From Glandiceps talaboti (Eukaryota; Hemichordata; Enteropneusta; Spengelidae), in assembly GCF_964340395.1 (NCBI RefSeq), contig NC_135556.1, positions 15,018,910 through 15,082,909 of the forward strand: a DNA stretch of 64,000 bases, given 5' to 3'. The position numbers and the translations under genes were made by a program. Under the pieces are notes generated by a model. The model ran no database searches, was not told the DNA's origin, and saw nothing but the letters and a program-made list of their open reading frames with translations. Positions 1 to 24,615 of this stretch are shown one piece after another. Within the stretch, counting starts at the first letter, position 1; each line of letters begins with the position of its first letter.

Positions 1-163
1 GCCTTTTTGATACATGTGCTGCCTGTTTGCCTGCATATGCAATGTTTCAAATTTTGGCTATCATCTGAGTGTGCATGTGCTCAGCATTTGATAGATTTGC
101 TAAATTTGCTCACATGCTAAAACAGAAGGGGTAGGACATACTGCTGTTTTTTGGGTGTTTTAG

Positions 164-1039
164 CACAGGGAGCAGCGAGCATGTAACTGATTGATTGATC
201 GATCGATCGATCGATCGGTTGATGTATTGATTGATTGATTTATTATTTGGTTGAATGATTGATTGATCAATTTTTGTGGTGCAATATAACTTACTGTATG
301 TGTGATATTGATCAATTGACTCATTGAGTTTTAAAACTATTTCTTTTTCTTTCCCTGGTTACTTTGCTCTCAGCTGTTGATCTCAGACCACTAAAAGTCT
401 GAGGCTGTATGTAATTCTCTCCTTGCTTTATTGACTAAATAAAGACGCCTTGTCCATTCTTCTAATCTTATCTTAATTAAAACACCCCTTATCTTAAAAC
501 TGGCAGGAGATCACTTACATTAACAGTTTGCTTTATCTCTCATCTGTTGGGAGATTATCACACTGGACAAACACTCGATCATGCATAAACTAGTAAGGAA
601 GAGAATTTTTTTACTAGTTTATGCATGATCGAGTGTTTGTCCAGTGTGATAATCTCCCAGCAGATGAGAGATAAAGCAAACTGTTAATGTAAGTGATCTC
701 CTGCCAGTTTTAAGATAAGGGGTGTTTTAATTAAGATAAGATTAGAAGAATGGACAAGGCGTCTTTATTTAGTCAATAAAGCAAGGAGAGAATTACATAC
801 AGCCTCAGACTTTTAGTGGTCTGAGATCAACAGCTGAGAGCAAAGTAACCAGGGAAAGAAAAAGAAATAGTTTTAAAACTCAATGAGTCAATTGATCAAT
901 ATCACACATAAAGTAAGTTATATTGCACCACAAAAATTGATCAATCAATCATTCAACCAAATAATAAATCAATCAATCAATACATCAACCGATCGATCGA
1001 TCGATCGATCAATCAGTTACATGCTCGCTGCTCCCTGTG
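164..1039. mobile_element. 876-bp foldback (long inverted-repeat) element with 7-bp target-site duplication
   Basis: Two arms, 164-596 and 611-1039, are near-perfect reverse complements around a 14-base loop (597-610). The termini are CACAGGGAGC at the left and GCTCCCTGTG at the right. The heptamer GTTTTAG lies immediately outside both ends (157-163 and 1040-1046), as expected for a target-site duplication. A few arm mismatches (for example in the ACAGTAAG/AAAGTAAG stretch, and CCCAACAG against CCCAGCAG) and different lengths of the GATT/GATC runs show some divergence after the palindrome arose. No ORF of note lies inside, so the element is non-autonomous. The superfamily cannot be assigned from the ends alone. 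Confidence 0.8.
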
Positions 1040-1876
1040 GTTTTAGTTGACTGACAAGTGTTTTTGTAAAGGCACATTCTAAACAACCCAGTGTGGTATG
1101 ATCGCAAGCAGATATTGGTTGTCAGTGGCAACATGGTATTTGATTTTCCTTTGACCATTTGCAATGTGTAGGTGCCTGGATAAAAGAGTGCCCCTCCTGA
1201 GTTGGTTACTTTGCAATCATCAAAATGCTACGAGCTTGGGTAAAACAGTGCCCTCTAGTGGTGATTTTGGTGCTATCACCAAAAGTGTAAGTACTTTGTC
1301 CTTGGATAAAAAAAAAGCACCCAGAAGAGTTTGTTATGGTGCTTCAAATTTTCCTGGTTAAAAATCGCCAACTTCACACGGTTTTGCTTTTCTGTCTGCT
1401 ACAATGCATCCCATAATATATTGTTGTTATGAGGAGTACAGGTTTTGAGAAAAAAATTGCACCTTTTGATACTCATAGTGTCAAAATTTCCAAAAATAGA
1501 AAATGTTTTTTTTAAAAAAATTTTTGTAGAGGTAGATCACGTATATGTGTACTTCCTGTACACAGAGTGAAAACTGACCCTGTTGAAACATACAGTAAAG
1601 TAGATATTGAAATCAAGGGGGGAATGTGTGCTCTGTAATTTTTGCATATCATGACCCCACATGCAGCAGTGGGAATGTAATTAACAATTCAAATAGTTTG
1701 GTATCTATTTTTAGGTGGGGGTGGAACATACAATTAACATCATAAAAGCTGAAACAAAACGTCGTCTGACTTGACTGGAATCCTACATCTGGTCATCTAC
1801 ATCTGGTGAAAAAAAAATCTTGCCAACAGAGATATTTGTCGAGCAAGACAATACTATATAGCATTAGCAATGTAAA

Positions 1877-1971
1877 ATTTTTGTTGAGCCAGATCATAAA
1901 ATGATATTGTTGGGCTCAACAAATATCTTACTAACACTGCTACATTTTATATCATCTGGCTCAACAAAAAT
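1877..1971. repeat. Small inverted-repeat (MITE-like) element
   Basis: ATTTTTGTTGAGCCAGAT at 1877-1894 is matched exactly by its reverse complement at 1954-1971. Between them lies a second self-complementary stretch around 1903-1927 (GATATTG...CAA-ATATC). The flanks carry TTACTAACACT twice (about 1928 and 1975). It looks like a short non-autonomous DNA element; the true ends are unclear. Confidence 0.5.
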
Positions 1972-2018
1972 TTCTTACTAACACTAAAAACACATGTTTT
2001 ACTAATAAGCTTTCGTTT

Positions 2019-2180
2019 GTCAATTCATACAAATATCTGGGTGTATTTGTTCTTAGTAGCTTCATGGATGATGATGATATTACTAGACAAATGTGTTTAC
2101 TTTACATACGTGGTAACTTTATGTGCAGGAATTTTGCCAAACTATTGGAACTGTTATGGCTTACACATGAGTACTCTGTT
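2019..2180 (+). pseudogene. LINE reverse transcriptase fragment (post-YADD region)
   Basis: One plus-strand frame starting near 2019 reads VNSYKYLGVFVLSSF, then four Asp, then ITRQMCLLYIRGN. The S-Y-K-Y-L-G motif followed by D-D-D-D-I-x-R-Q and L-Y-x-R-G-N is the arrangement seen after the catalytic palm in many invertebrate non-LTR reverse transcriptases. The flanks fall into stops and shifted frames; similar residues continue until about 2340. It is a decayed, 5'-truncated copy of a family different from the LINE at 12158-16860, where the equivalent motif is RYTYLGIVF. Confidence 0.6.
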
Positions 2181-2502
2181 TGACTCCTCCTATCTCTAAA
2201 CCAATGGACATCAATAGGATGTTTCATCTATCCTACCATACACAAGCCAAGTTATTGTCTTTGAGCAGAAAATATGGATTATATAACCTGGTCATTCTAA
2301 ATGATGTACTTTCTTTTCAAAGTTTATCTTTTACATTGTTGTAAACTCATTAATATTCCAATTCATTGTTTATCATTTCAATGCAAACTGATAAAAAATT
2401 TCCATTTCGACCAGACATTTGACAAGCACAGACAAGTTTGAATCACGTTTTATTAGGGCCAGCCAACAGACAAAGCCCAGACAGTATTCTAGGAAAGGTC
2501 CG

Positions 2503-2503
<1 letters not shown>

Positions 2504-2534
<31 letters not shown>
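2504..2534. repeat. (CTGT)n microsatellite
   Basis: About eight CTGT units preceded by GGTCCGTGT. Reading frames through it on both strands are artefacts of the repeat. Confidence 0.85.
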
Positions 2535-3128
2535 GGTGCACCCATTTGTAGACAGTGATATTTTAGACACCCATTGCTCAATGCTCAATTTCAACCTAAT
2601 CTGGCACAAGTGTCAATCACTATAGAGTGCATATGCATGTCCCTTAATTTTGAATGCTAGATGTTTATGACAAGATGGCAGCCATATTTGTTGTTGGTAC
2701 AAATATGAAGAAAAAATATGAAATATCATGTGACTTGAGACAGCATTTGGATAATTTTATAGATAGTATGATGGTTGTGAAACAATGTTGCTTGATAATA
2801 ACAATGATATACTGTAACAACCTCCAAAATTCATCAAATTCACATTACAAGCAAGATCGGGGTTATATGGAAAGTATAATCTACGCAACATCGTTATAAT
2901 TGAATTAATCTTTATTTTTTCCCCTTTTGAGTATACTGCTTCATGGAACCATTGTTAAAAATAGTTTTCACAGTTACCAATAATTGTGAGACAAGTTAGT
3001 TACAAAGTGTATTACTCTCATGTGTTCACTCATAAGTTATCAAACCTCCACACAGGGTTGTTGTGTTTGGTAAACAGATTAGGAGCAGAGATTTGATATC
3101 AACATTTGTTTTGTCTAAATTATGTACT

Positions 3129-3213
3129 AGATAGTCAACGAGTTCGAGAGGGTTATGTGCCAATAAACGAGGTAGTTTTTGGCACATAACCCTACCGAAC
3201 GAGTTGTCTATCT
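3129..3213. repeat. Hairpin of a short dispersed repeat
   Basis: Left arm 3129-3163 and right arm about 3179-3213 are imperfect reverse complements with a perfect core GGTTATGTGCCAA / TTGGCACATAACC. The outer arm motif (AGATAGTCAACGAGTT) recurs in reverse complement near 10040-10070, next to a similar AGGGTTA, so this belongs to a dispersed family. Confidence 0.55.
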
Positions 3214-3845
3214 TACTTATACTACAGCGTGATTGGCTCAAACACATCTTTTTCAAAATTTTGTGTAAATTGTTGCATGCAAATTGAGTGCTGAGCGTAA
3301 TACAGGTCACACCCCTAAGAAAGAGTGGGTTATGGCTCCATATAACCAACGGAAATCAAGGCCTCTGATTGGCCAAGTCTGTCTAACCATAGTATAAAAA
3401 ATGTTACCACTTTAGTAATACAGTGTTGCAATGACAGTCTCAAAAAAATACTACAGACTCGATACTAGTAAGTCAGCGCTCTGGCACTAACTGAGTGGCA
3501 TTTTTTTAAAAGGAAAAACTAAAGGTTGTTTCAATTATAATGATGGTGCATAGACTACACTTTCCATACAAACCCTGATTTTGGTTGTAAAACTTCATTA
3601 TAGTACATCTCTAGGTCATTTTGGGACAAACATAAGTTATTTTATTCTTAGCTTTGGACAAATTAAAATATGTTTATCCCAAAAATCCATGAAACAGACA
3701 CAGAGCTGTATTATAAGATTTACCCATTCACATTTATATCTTTTGTAAACGAAAGTAACAGATTTCATAAATTATTTTAAAACCTATTTTACACAACAAC
3801 ACAATACAGTGGCATAACAGCCCCCCCCCCCCCCCCCCCCCCCCC

Positions 3846-4066
3846 GAATTGTTTCTGGTTAGCATGTGCATCACTTAAATACCCTCGCATCAGTCTTTTT
3901 TTGTGTTTGTCCAGCCCATGCACTCTGCAGATCCGTGGGGAAACACAAAAATAACCCTCCCTACTTTAGTGAAGACAACTGCAGAGCCAATTGGTGAGAA
4001 TTAAAAAAAAAAAAAAATAGCATCGTTGCACCATTTTAAACAAACTGTCCTGACCAGAAACAATTC
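3846..4066 (+). mobile_element. MITE copy 1 (14-bp TIR family)
   Basis: Begins GAATTGTTTCTGGT and ends ACCAGAAACAATTC, a perfect 14-bp terminal inverted repeat. The interior (ACCAGCCCATG-like block, AGACAACTGCAGAGC) matches the elements at 10569-10914 and about 30802-31119, but this copy lacks roughly 100 internal bases. A poly-C run abuts the left end and a T run the right end; no target duplication is evident. Confidence 0.75.
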
Positions 4067-4138
4067 TTTTTTTTTCTCCTTGGCCAAAGATTTCCTAAAT
4101 TATTTTACAATTGTATGCATCATTTTGTCTGTTTGCAG

Positions 4139-5283
4139 TGTCTGAAGGAAAGTTATATCAAGGCCGTAGGGATAGGCCTTGGATATGACCTTCTAAGGAT
4201 AGAATTCCACGTGAAAAGTCCAGAACTCCACCAAGACAACATTGACCAGGATACTGTTGTATATGTAGACAACAAATTAGACCAAAGCTGGAGATTTCAA
4301 GAAACCATTCTAAACAATAATCATATAGTAACTGTAGCTCTATGGAATAAAAGTCTGGAAGGTGTTTCAGAGACACAGGTAAATTGTGAGGTGATGACTT
4401 GCCACCTAATCTAACAATAGGAAAATTCCATCTTTTGTTGAGAAATATTTGGCGAAAAAAAAATTGTGTGGTTCCAATAACACCCAATTTCAAAATAGGG
4501 TGGGTAGGTAGGATTTATTTTTTTATCTTCGAGGATCTGTTCAAATGTTCTCTTCATATTTACAGAGGTCAACAGAGACTTCTCATCGATATAAAAATTG
4601 CATTTTCTGTACTACATGCAGAAGACATCATGTGGTATGCTGTATTCCACCATGTTGTTTTGATCACACGAGGCAACAACGTCATCAAATCTCACTATTT
4701 CTCACGTAACTTTGCAAATTTTTTCCAATTTTTCAGTAATTTTTTTTGAAATTACCTGGAAAGAAGTTTAAGGTGGCAAAAAAAAAATAGATTAGGTCGA
4801 GTTACTGGAACCAAACAATGTTCATTTTTGGCCTTATGTAAAATGCTGCGAGAATAAGAATAAAGAGAAGTAGTCAAATACTTGACCTTGGTTCAAATAA
4901 ATGCATATTTCAGGAGATTTCACTGCTTGGAGTTAAGGATTCCTTTGGAAATATCAGTTTAGTGAAATGCTTTACTAGGACTGAAGCTATATAATATGGT
5001 TACCTCTTAGTCACCATCAGGTGCAACTTACAACTTGATGTTTTCTTAAAAAGAGCCGAATGTAAATACAGAAAATATTGTTGTCTTTTCTCTTCACTAA
5101 CAGTTTGTAAATCAAGACAGTGCTGATGTCAGAGGGAATCATGAAAACCAACCATTTTCACATTATAGAACACTAGAATTCACAGAATTGGTATCGACGG
5201 CACAACCTTTACTACCTGCAGATGAAGATTACTGGGAGACTTTTAACAAAAAGGATGAACGATACCCACCAGTTAAAAAGTGA
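4139..5283 (+). CDS. C-terminal two exons of an unrecognised protein
   Basis: Two exons of one reading frame: 4139-4378, after a pyrimidine-rich acceptor ending TTTGCAG and before donor GTAAAT, and 5104-5283, after acceptor AACAG and ending in TGA. The join is phase 0. The visible 139 residues begin CLKESYIKAVGIGLGYD and end in a charged tail, KKDERYPPVKK. The first exon has a beta-rich look (RIEFHVKSPEL, VVYVDNKLDQSW, HIVTVALWNKSL). I do not recognise the family and assign no function. No transmembrane segment or signal is visible in this part. The start lies upstream, probably outside the window. Possible polyadenylation signals are AATAAA near 5911 and near 6332. The phase-consistent splice sites and terminal stop support a real gene. 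Confidence 0.65.
4462..4822. repeat. Inverted-repeat element within the intron
   Basis: ATTGTGTGGTTCCAATAAC near 4463 is matched imperfectly in inverse orientation by GTTACTGGAACCAAACAAT near 4800-4818. Sequence between is AT-rich and non-coding. It lies inside the intron between the two exons of the gene at 4139-5283. Confidence 0.35.
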
Positions 5284-5460
5284 TAGAAGCACGCAGCAGA
5301 TTTTTTGACTTTTGGACAAACAGCCAGTATTATACCAAATGGCTAGATCTGTAGTAATTCAATTAATACAGTGGTTATATTAGGTAACTTGTTGCTTGAT
5401 TCTACTCACATGAAGTAGTTTTTGGGTGATATGACTCAAATACAAATTACAGTATGCTTA

Positions 5461-5504
5461 TTAGCACAACTAAACTGAGGTTCAGTAATGCTATAGGGAT
5501 GGTG

Positions 5505-5571
<67 letters not shown>
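5461..5571 (+). repeat. Microsatellite-associated dispersed repeat with (GT)n
   Basis: About 45 bases starting TAGCACAACT and containing GGTTCAGTAATGCTATAGG precede a (GT)n run of about 64 bases. Almost the same leader precedes the compound microsatellite at 19249-19410, so leader and microsatellite appear to disperse together. Confidence 0.6.
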
Positions 5572-5576
<5 letters not shown>

Positions 5577-6769
5577 CTGTGTACAGTCAAATGATATATT
5601 ACAAAAATAACATCAGAGATTAATAGGTAAGTGGAGAGTTATTCAAAAAGTGTATACAAATATGCCTTGCAATTACCATCAGGGATATGTGTATGAAGTT
5701 TCATTAGAATCGATGCAGGTGTTTTTAGGTATTGTATCCACAGACAGACAGACATACAGGCAGACAGGCAGACAGAGAGAGGTTATGACCTTGTGTCAAT
5801 CAGTAACAGGAGGCCACATGGAACAGGTTGACAAGGCAGCTGTGATCTCTTGATATTAATTAAGTGTACATTATTTGTAGTATGAAGACGAAGATGAATG
5901 TGCACTCTTGAATAAAACCATCTCTAAAAGTAATTTTAAAATAAAGGATGTATTATCTAGTTGATTCAACACAAAGTAAGCTTTTGAGTAACTATTGGTT
6001 TCCATTTCCAGTAATTTCAACCAGTACGATATGTACACATTTTGTCAAAAACATGTCGATAGACCTTTTAGCTGAATTGGTTTCAAACTCTCCGAATATT
6101 AAGCTGAGCCCCTTATTTCGTTGTCACAGTAGCAAGCAAGTACGAATGTGATATCAAAGATTTTGAGATGTTCAGTCCCTGAGCTTCTTGTCAGCCCGTT
6201 GTATCAAGAATGGAGCGGACCGTTTGCTGATGACGTTTAGCTAGAGATCAAGCTATTACACCTGGAGAAACATGATGTAGTTCATTTCATATGTATTGTA
6301 AGTTTTTCTTTTCTGTTCGTTAGAATTGTTAATAAAAGATTGTTTTTAAAACTAGTATCTTAAATAGGTATGTTTGTAGTCAATCTTGTTCGGCATCAAC
6401 AGTTTTCAAATACCCATAGTTTCCAGTGATTCTATTTCATCATAATATATTTTTAGACATTAAACTAAATATTCATTTATACCCACATATTGGGTACCTG
6501 TTACTGTCCTTGTGTGAATGTAGAATGAAGTAGTGAGACTGGCAAGTATGTCTAGAAAAAACTTGAGCTTTAATGTCCTAGTAACAAACTAACTTGTTAA
6601 ATCAATAACGAAATACATACACAAACTTTGGCTATCTTGAGGGCTACTCAGCACCACTTGCAGCTGGGAAGATCACCAGCAGGTGTAAGGAGTATAGGCT
6701 ACCTGGGGAGGTCCCGGCAGATAGGTCCTATGTGTGCTCCTGAATGTAAAACATAAGTAAACCGAAAAG

Positions 6770-7065
6770 ATCACCCGGGGAGGACCCGGCAGGTGTCGTA
6801 ACCATAGCTACCTGGGGAGGACCCGGCAGACATAGCTAGGTGGTGAATTGTACAGGGGTAATTTGCAGTAAGCCGAGAAGAGCACCTGGGGAGGACCCGG
6901 CAGGCGTCTGTATACTAGCTACCTGGGGAGGACCCGGCAGACATAGCTAGGTTGAATTTGTACTGGGGAGAATTTACAATACGCCAAGAAGAGCACCCGG
7001 GGAGGACCCGGCAGGTGTCTTATCCTAGCTACCTGGGGAGGACCCGGCAGACATAGCTAGGTGAA
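6770..7065 (+). repeat. 110-bp tandem repeat with paired GGGGAGGACCCGGCAG boxes
   Basis: About 2.7 units of period about 110 bp, and a degenerate unit upstream from about 6660. Each unit carries two GC-rich boxes, GGGGAGGACCCGGCAG, separated by about 40 bp, the second followed by ACATAGCTAGGT. The boxes stand out in AT-rich surroundings and are better conserved than the spacers. Confidence 0.8.
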
Positions 7066-9404
7066 TGAATTTGTATTCGAAATGAGCTGATTGATTAGTT
7101 TTCAGCTGACTGTAAACTGTATTGGGGTAATTGAACAAGGGGAAAAGGCCCGTCACTGTGGTAGTGCTGAGTAACCAAAGAAGATTTACAGAACAGATTG
7201 AAAGTATCTGCAGGAAAACGAATGGTAATTACATTAGAACAGGTTATGTCTGGCATGTATAGTACCACATGTTGCAAGGATAAATAAATGCGATTAACAT
7301 GTCTGAGAGAACTGCCTGATTTAGAACAAGTAAACGAAGGTGGTGATGGGGATGGTGGGTGGGATTGACTCAGTTGGCAGAGACAAATTTAGCAATGTTC
7401 TCCAAACGCAGCTTGAACTAGACTGAGGCTAGAAGGAGCCTAAGTAGAGAATTATGCATAGTACAAACATTCTGACAATTTCCTGTGCTCCCCTTACGTA
7501 TACACATGTAATCTGGTGATGACGTACATCCTCTGACATTTCCTGTGAGCATATTTGAACACTGGTTTGTGAACTAGATGCCAGGAGGAATGGAATGTTC
7601 AGGCTTATGAAAATATTCTGTATAAACTAAAATTAAATAAATTTTTAAATATGCTCAGTACAATAACTTGTTGATTAAACCACATCTGTTTTGTTGTGTT
7701 CATTACGGTAATGAATAGAAGACACACAGTCCATTTTTAGTTACTTTTCAGCGGCTCTGTTTGATACAACCACTGCACTGGCACAGAAACCAATAAGAAA
7801 CAGAATTGAGTGATAATAGTTTCTTGCCACATTTTATGTAAATGAAGTGAACTAACGTGCCACCATGCAGACATCAAATGTCGACAACAAAAAGTGCGCC
7901 CGCACGCGTCTCGTTGCAGTACGTTTATTAAATTTCACATTAATATACACAAAATGCAGCATAAAATTGCGATCTTGCTATCTTAGTGTGGAATATGCAA
8001 CGGGATGTTGGTTCAAAGTAATTCTATTTTTGTTCTAAGACTTTCAGCATATTATGGTACGTCATATGACTCGGCTATTTTCTGCAAATTAAAGCTTTTC
8101 AATATAATATAATAAATTATGTTTCTTAATGTCAATAAAAGATATTTGCCAAAAAAATTAAGTGTGTCCCAATTTCGCTTTTGGATTTATATTACCATAA
8201 CGATTAATATTACAGAACATTTTCATTCCTTGGGTAAGCTAGGAGGTCTTTATTACTTTTCTTATTCTGTCATGTCTATCGATGATACACTTCAGTTTTC
8301 ACGCAAGCGCATTGAGCTGTTTGAACTGATAAGGCCCAGTTTATAAGTTGATGTAAATGCTCTGCTATCAATGTCATTGCATATGAACATTCCACCTGAC
8401 TGAAAATTCATCATAGCCCCAGACCAAGCGTATGTATCTTTCCCTAGGACGTTCATGATCAATATTAACATTTTCCATCCGGCGTAAAAGCCCACAACGT
8501 GACTTTGAAATATTAAAACAATTATTGATCGTAAAGGAAATTTAGGGTTCAGATCCATTGTTATTAAGCAAAATTTTCTAAAAATCCACACTTGATACTT
8601 TTTCATCATATATTATAAATGAAACAACGATTGATTTCTTTGTAGAATTACACGCTTTGTAAAAATATGAAAAAAATATCAACAATTTTTGTACAATTAC
8701 ATTTTTGACAACAAAGAGAATAGTCTTTTTCAACAGCTTGCAAATTTTATTGCAAAATCTTGCTAATTTTTATGTTGTTGGATTTTTTCGGGGGTGGGGG
8801 TGGGGGGGGGGCATTATTAGCCATCTGCCACATGGAGATCTTCATATAGCCTTGTATACAATAACTTATTACTGATTATTGACGTCTGTTCTGTTCATTA
8901 CAATAAGGGGAGATACCTCCATGATTACAATAACTGATAAGCTTGCATGACTAATGAAGCCAATGACAAATATTCCTAATTAGTGGGATTCATAATACGA
9001 GTTAATTGACAACTATACCGTTCTCAAAATAGGTAATGAAATGAACATGTCTTGGATATTATTTTGAACAAACGGACAGTATAGAACTGGCGGCAAATAA
9101 CTAACACAAACACGATGATAACAATAAACTAAAACAAGACATTCTCTTCACTTGCTCTTGCTCGGTTACATACAACTGTTCTCAGCTGTGTACGTGATTA
9201 TGGATTTCAGTCATTTTATTTCATTTGTACACATAGAACTCAGTAACTCGATCTCGTACGAAGTCTCTGAATGTACTCAGTCTATTTCGTCCAGCACTGC
9301 ATATTCCCATTCTGAAACTTTCGTCAACAAAACTGAATGTCGTCCAACATACTTTTAAAATATGCAGCGACAAAGCAGTTGTATTGCGTTACCTTTATTT
9401 TCCT

Positions 9405-9575
9405 TTGTCGTGTTTGTTTGTTTGTTTGTTTGTTTGTTTGTTTTTATGTATGTATGTATGTATGTATGTATGTATGTATGTATGTATGTATGTATGTATG
9501 TATGTATGTATGTATGTATGTATGTATGTATGTATGTATGTTTGTTTGTGTGTTTGTTTGTTTGTTTGTTTGTCA
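9405..9575. repeat. (TTTG)n-(TATG)n-(TTTG)n compound microsatellite
   Basis: A TTTG run (from about 9412), about 24 TATG units (about 9446-9540) and a second TTTG run. The long open frames on both strands here come from the stop-free tetranucleotide repeat and are not genes. Confidence 0.95.
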
Positions 9576-10568
9576 GAGTGCAAGCTAAGCCACTATGTAG
9601 TGATTTTACCTTCAATCTTGATTTGGGGTATTGATATATTAGTAATTATTAATACAGCCAAGTTTTTGGGGTGGAACTAGGGAAGACGTGTACATCGTAA
9701 CTATGATGGTTGCTGGTGAGGATATGTGCGAAAGGTTCTCTCCTCCCACGGAGAAAACTTTTTAAAAACATCATACATACACTTGTTCTTTTTATTTGAA
9801 TATTATCAAATAGTGGAATGTATAGTAAAATGTATAGAAGCACCTTGTAGACCGAATATTGAGAATAAACAATGTGACTTTATTTCAGTAGATAGGTAGC
9901 GCTGAGATCGGACGAGGAAGAGCTACGTCCATCCAATCAGTCTAACGCTATATCCAGAGTGTGTCAAAAACGCATGAACTGCAACATATACAATTATTCG
10001 AGTCTTTTGTTCCAGTTACAATAAAACAATATAGTATAACCCTCCCCAACTCGTTGACTATCTATTATATGTTTAGTAGCATCACTACTGTGATATGCGG
10101 GCAATCTACATATTCAATAGCGTGACGAGACATAACAGTACACTCGAAATAGACACATTCTCAAAAATACTATTACCCCGCTATTAAAAGCGGGGAAATT
10201 ATAAAGAACATTTTTAAGTTCGTTACATGGGGTAATTTACAATCACCTTTAAATCCGTAAAGCCAAAGAATTCTTGAATATAGCCCAATTATTTAGCAAG
10301 TTTACTCTCCGGTATATATTGTGTGGCCCTAGTCGTAATGTTAACCTCATTGCATATATATACCTGATCATCCTCTCTTAACAGGACGAAAACCAGATGA
10401 GTTTGTTGATACCATCCAGTTTTCACACTTTTCATATATCTACGTGTGAAGCCGCAAGAAATTTTGCAAATTTACAAGATTAACGACCGTTTCTGGGGTT
10501 TAGTTTGATATAGCGCCACAAATTAAAATATTATTGAAAATAAGACTATAAGGTCAAAACAGAAGATA

Positions 10569-10914
10569 GAATTGTTTTTAGTCAGCCGCCGCATCACTAG
10601 TCTTAAATACCCTCTCATCGGTCTTTTTTTCGTTAGTGTTTGACCAGCCCATGCAGTCTGTAGATCTGCGGGAAAATACAAAAATAACCCCCCCCCCCCT
10701 ACTTCAGTGCAGACAACTGCAGAGCAAATCATAAACAAGCAAATGACATCTGCAGCTGCCCCTTGCTCTAAAGTATTGCATAAAATGAACAGTAACTGTC
10801 ATAAATAGTAGACTGAGTGACAGGTTTGTTGAGAATTAAAAAAAGAAAGAAAAAAAACCCCGCGTCGTCACACCATATTTTTTTTAGACAAACTGTCCGA
10901 ACCGGGAACAATTC
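10569..10914 (+). mobile_element. MITE copy 2 (14-bp TIR family), longest copy
   Basis: Starts GAATTGTTTTTAGT and ends ACCGGGAACAATTC, diverged versions of the termini of the copy at 3846-4066. The interior shares the GACCAGCCCATGCAGTCTG block, AGACAACTGCAGAGCAAATC and a segment missing from copy 1 that contains TAGTAGACTGAGTGACAGG. No coding capacity. Confidence 0.7.
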
Positions 10915-11135
10915 TTTTTTTGGCCTAACCCCCCTTCTTTGACTACTAAATTGAGGTGATCCACCCCCTCTGATTTGCTTTCCCCCCCCCTCGTAAAAAC
11001 TGAATGCTCCCTAAATTCGGTCATTCAACTCTCGATTTATCCCTGGAATTAAGCAGAATAAAATATATTAATGCATGAATACAATATATTTAAATTCATG
11101 CTAATTATGACAATGGAAACTGGAGACTGAGAGTG

Positions 11136-11145
11136 TATTTAAAAA
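11136..11145 (+). promoter_or_regulatory. Possible TATA-like box of the pentraxin gene
   Basis: TATTTAAAAA lies 75-84 bases before the ATG at 11220, a plausible spacing for a short 5' UTR. There is no further support such as a known initiator, so this is weak. Confidence 0.25.
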
Positions 11146-11219
11146 GAGAACGGTCCCCTTCTGAAATAGTTGGTGTGTCTACAGAGGCTGACTAACACAA
11201 AGAAACTTTTCAGAGGAAG

Positions 11220-23821
<12,602 letters not shown>

Positions 23822-23937
23822 TTAAGCTTACTCAGGATGACACCTCGATGAATTGCATGATATACGTTACTTAGTGGGCAGATAGGTGATAGGTTATACA
23901 AATTACCCATTTGAGAAGTATCCCTTCTTCATGCACA

Positions 23938-24298
23938 TAACTGAGTCCAAAATACATTGACCATTCCAAATGGTCAATTTCATGGTCATTATATGCACAA
24001 AAAAGTGGAAATTTTTCATCACCACTTTGTGCATAATATGGGTGATTTTTAAGGTCTGTGGCTGGAAATTCCAACCAACCACAGAGACCTATGAACCATC
24101 TCTGGTTTGTGGCTTGAAATTCAAGCCAACCACAGAGACCTATGAACCATCTCTGGTTTGTGGCTGGAAATTCCAGCCAACATCAGACACTTATGAACCA
24201 TCTCTGGTGAAAATGAGAACAAATCTGTCAAAAACCTATTAACTTTTAAGGTGGGTCATTATGCCTTGGAAAAGGTCAATGTATTTTGGACTCAGTTA
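23938..24298. mobile_element. 361-bp inverted-repeat element carrying three 51-bp tandem repeats
   Basis: The ends are perfect 25-bp inverted repeats (left begins TAACTGAGTCCAAAATACAT; the right end, 24274-24298, is its reverse complement). Inside, about 24060-24210, a 51-bp unit is repeated three times; in one frame it encodes a 17-residue unit, VCGWKFQPTTETYEPSL, with few changes. The element lies in the presumed 3' UTR of the pentraxin gene, 117 bases after the stop. Confidence 0.7.
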
Positions 24299-24615
24299 CA
24301 TGCATGCATGCAGACTCGTTTGCATCTACACATGAGGGCACAATACCAGGCATTGCCAGTCACTGGGAAGATGCCGAAGATGTCATATCAAATCAAACAT
24401 ATTCATTGAACAGATTATGAAAATGATAGTTCGATACATATAAATTGATATCCAGCAGCCAGCGAAATTATCACTGTGAATGAATTAAGACCCTTTAAGA
24501 ACTCATAAGATAACCAGTATGGGTGCTAGCCAGCACAGCCAGTTGATGAAGATGTCAGATAGATGTGACAACCCGAGATATGTATACGTCTTATACTTTG
24601 TTTCTGCACTACTCA

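Larger units (their letters stand above)
1040..4138. other. Gene-free stretch with repeats
   Basis: No convincing exon is visible on either strand. The stretch holds a small inverted-repeat element near 1877-1971, a LINE fragment near 2019-2180, a (CTGT)n tract near 2504-2534, a hairpin at 3129-3213, a poly-C tract at about 3822-3845 and a MITE at 3846-4066. It is probably intron or upstream sequence of the gene whose last exons start at 4139. Confidence 0.6.
5284..11219. other. Intergenic region
   Basis: No exon with supporting splice sites was found. Contents are: candidate 3' UTR of the preceding gene (to about 6340), a CAGA-type microsatellite at about 5740-5780, the 110-bp tandem repeat at about 6770-7065, a (TATG)n array at 9405-9575, a 10569-10914 MITE and C-rich tracts around 10690 and 10980. 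The remainder is AT-rich sequence without recognisable features. Confidence 0.6.

Noticed and set aside
6770-7065. CRISPR-like array
   Set aside because: Eukaryotic context, spacers themselves repeated, and two boxes per unit; this is a tandem repeat.
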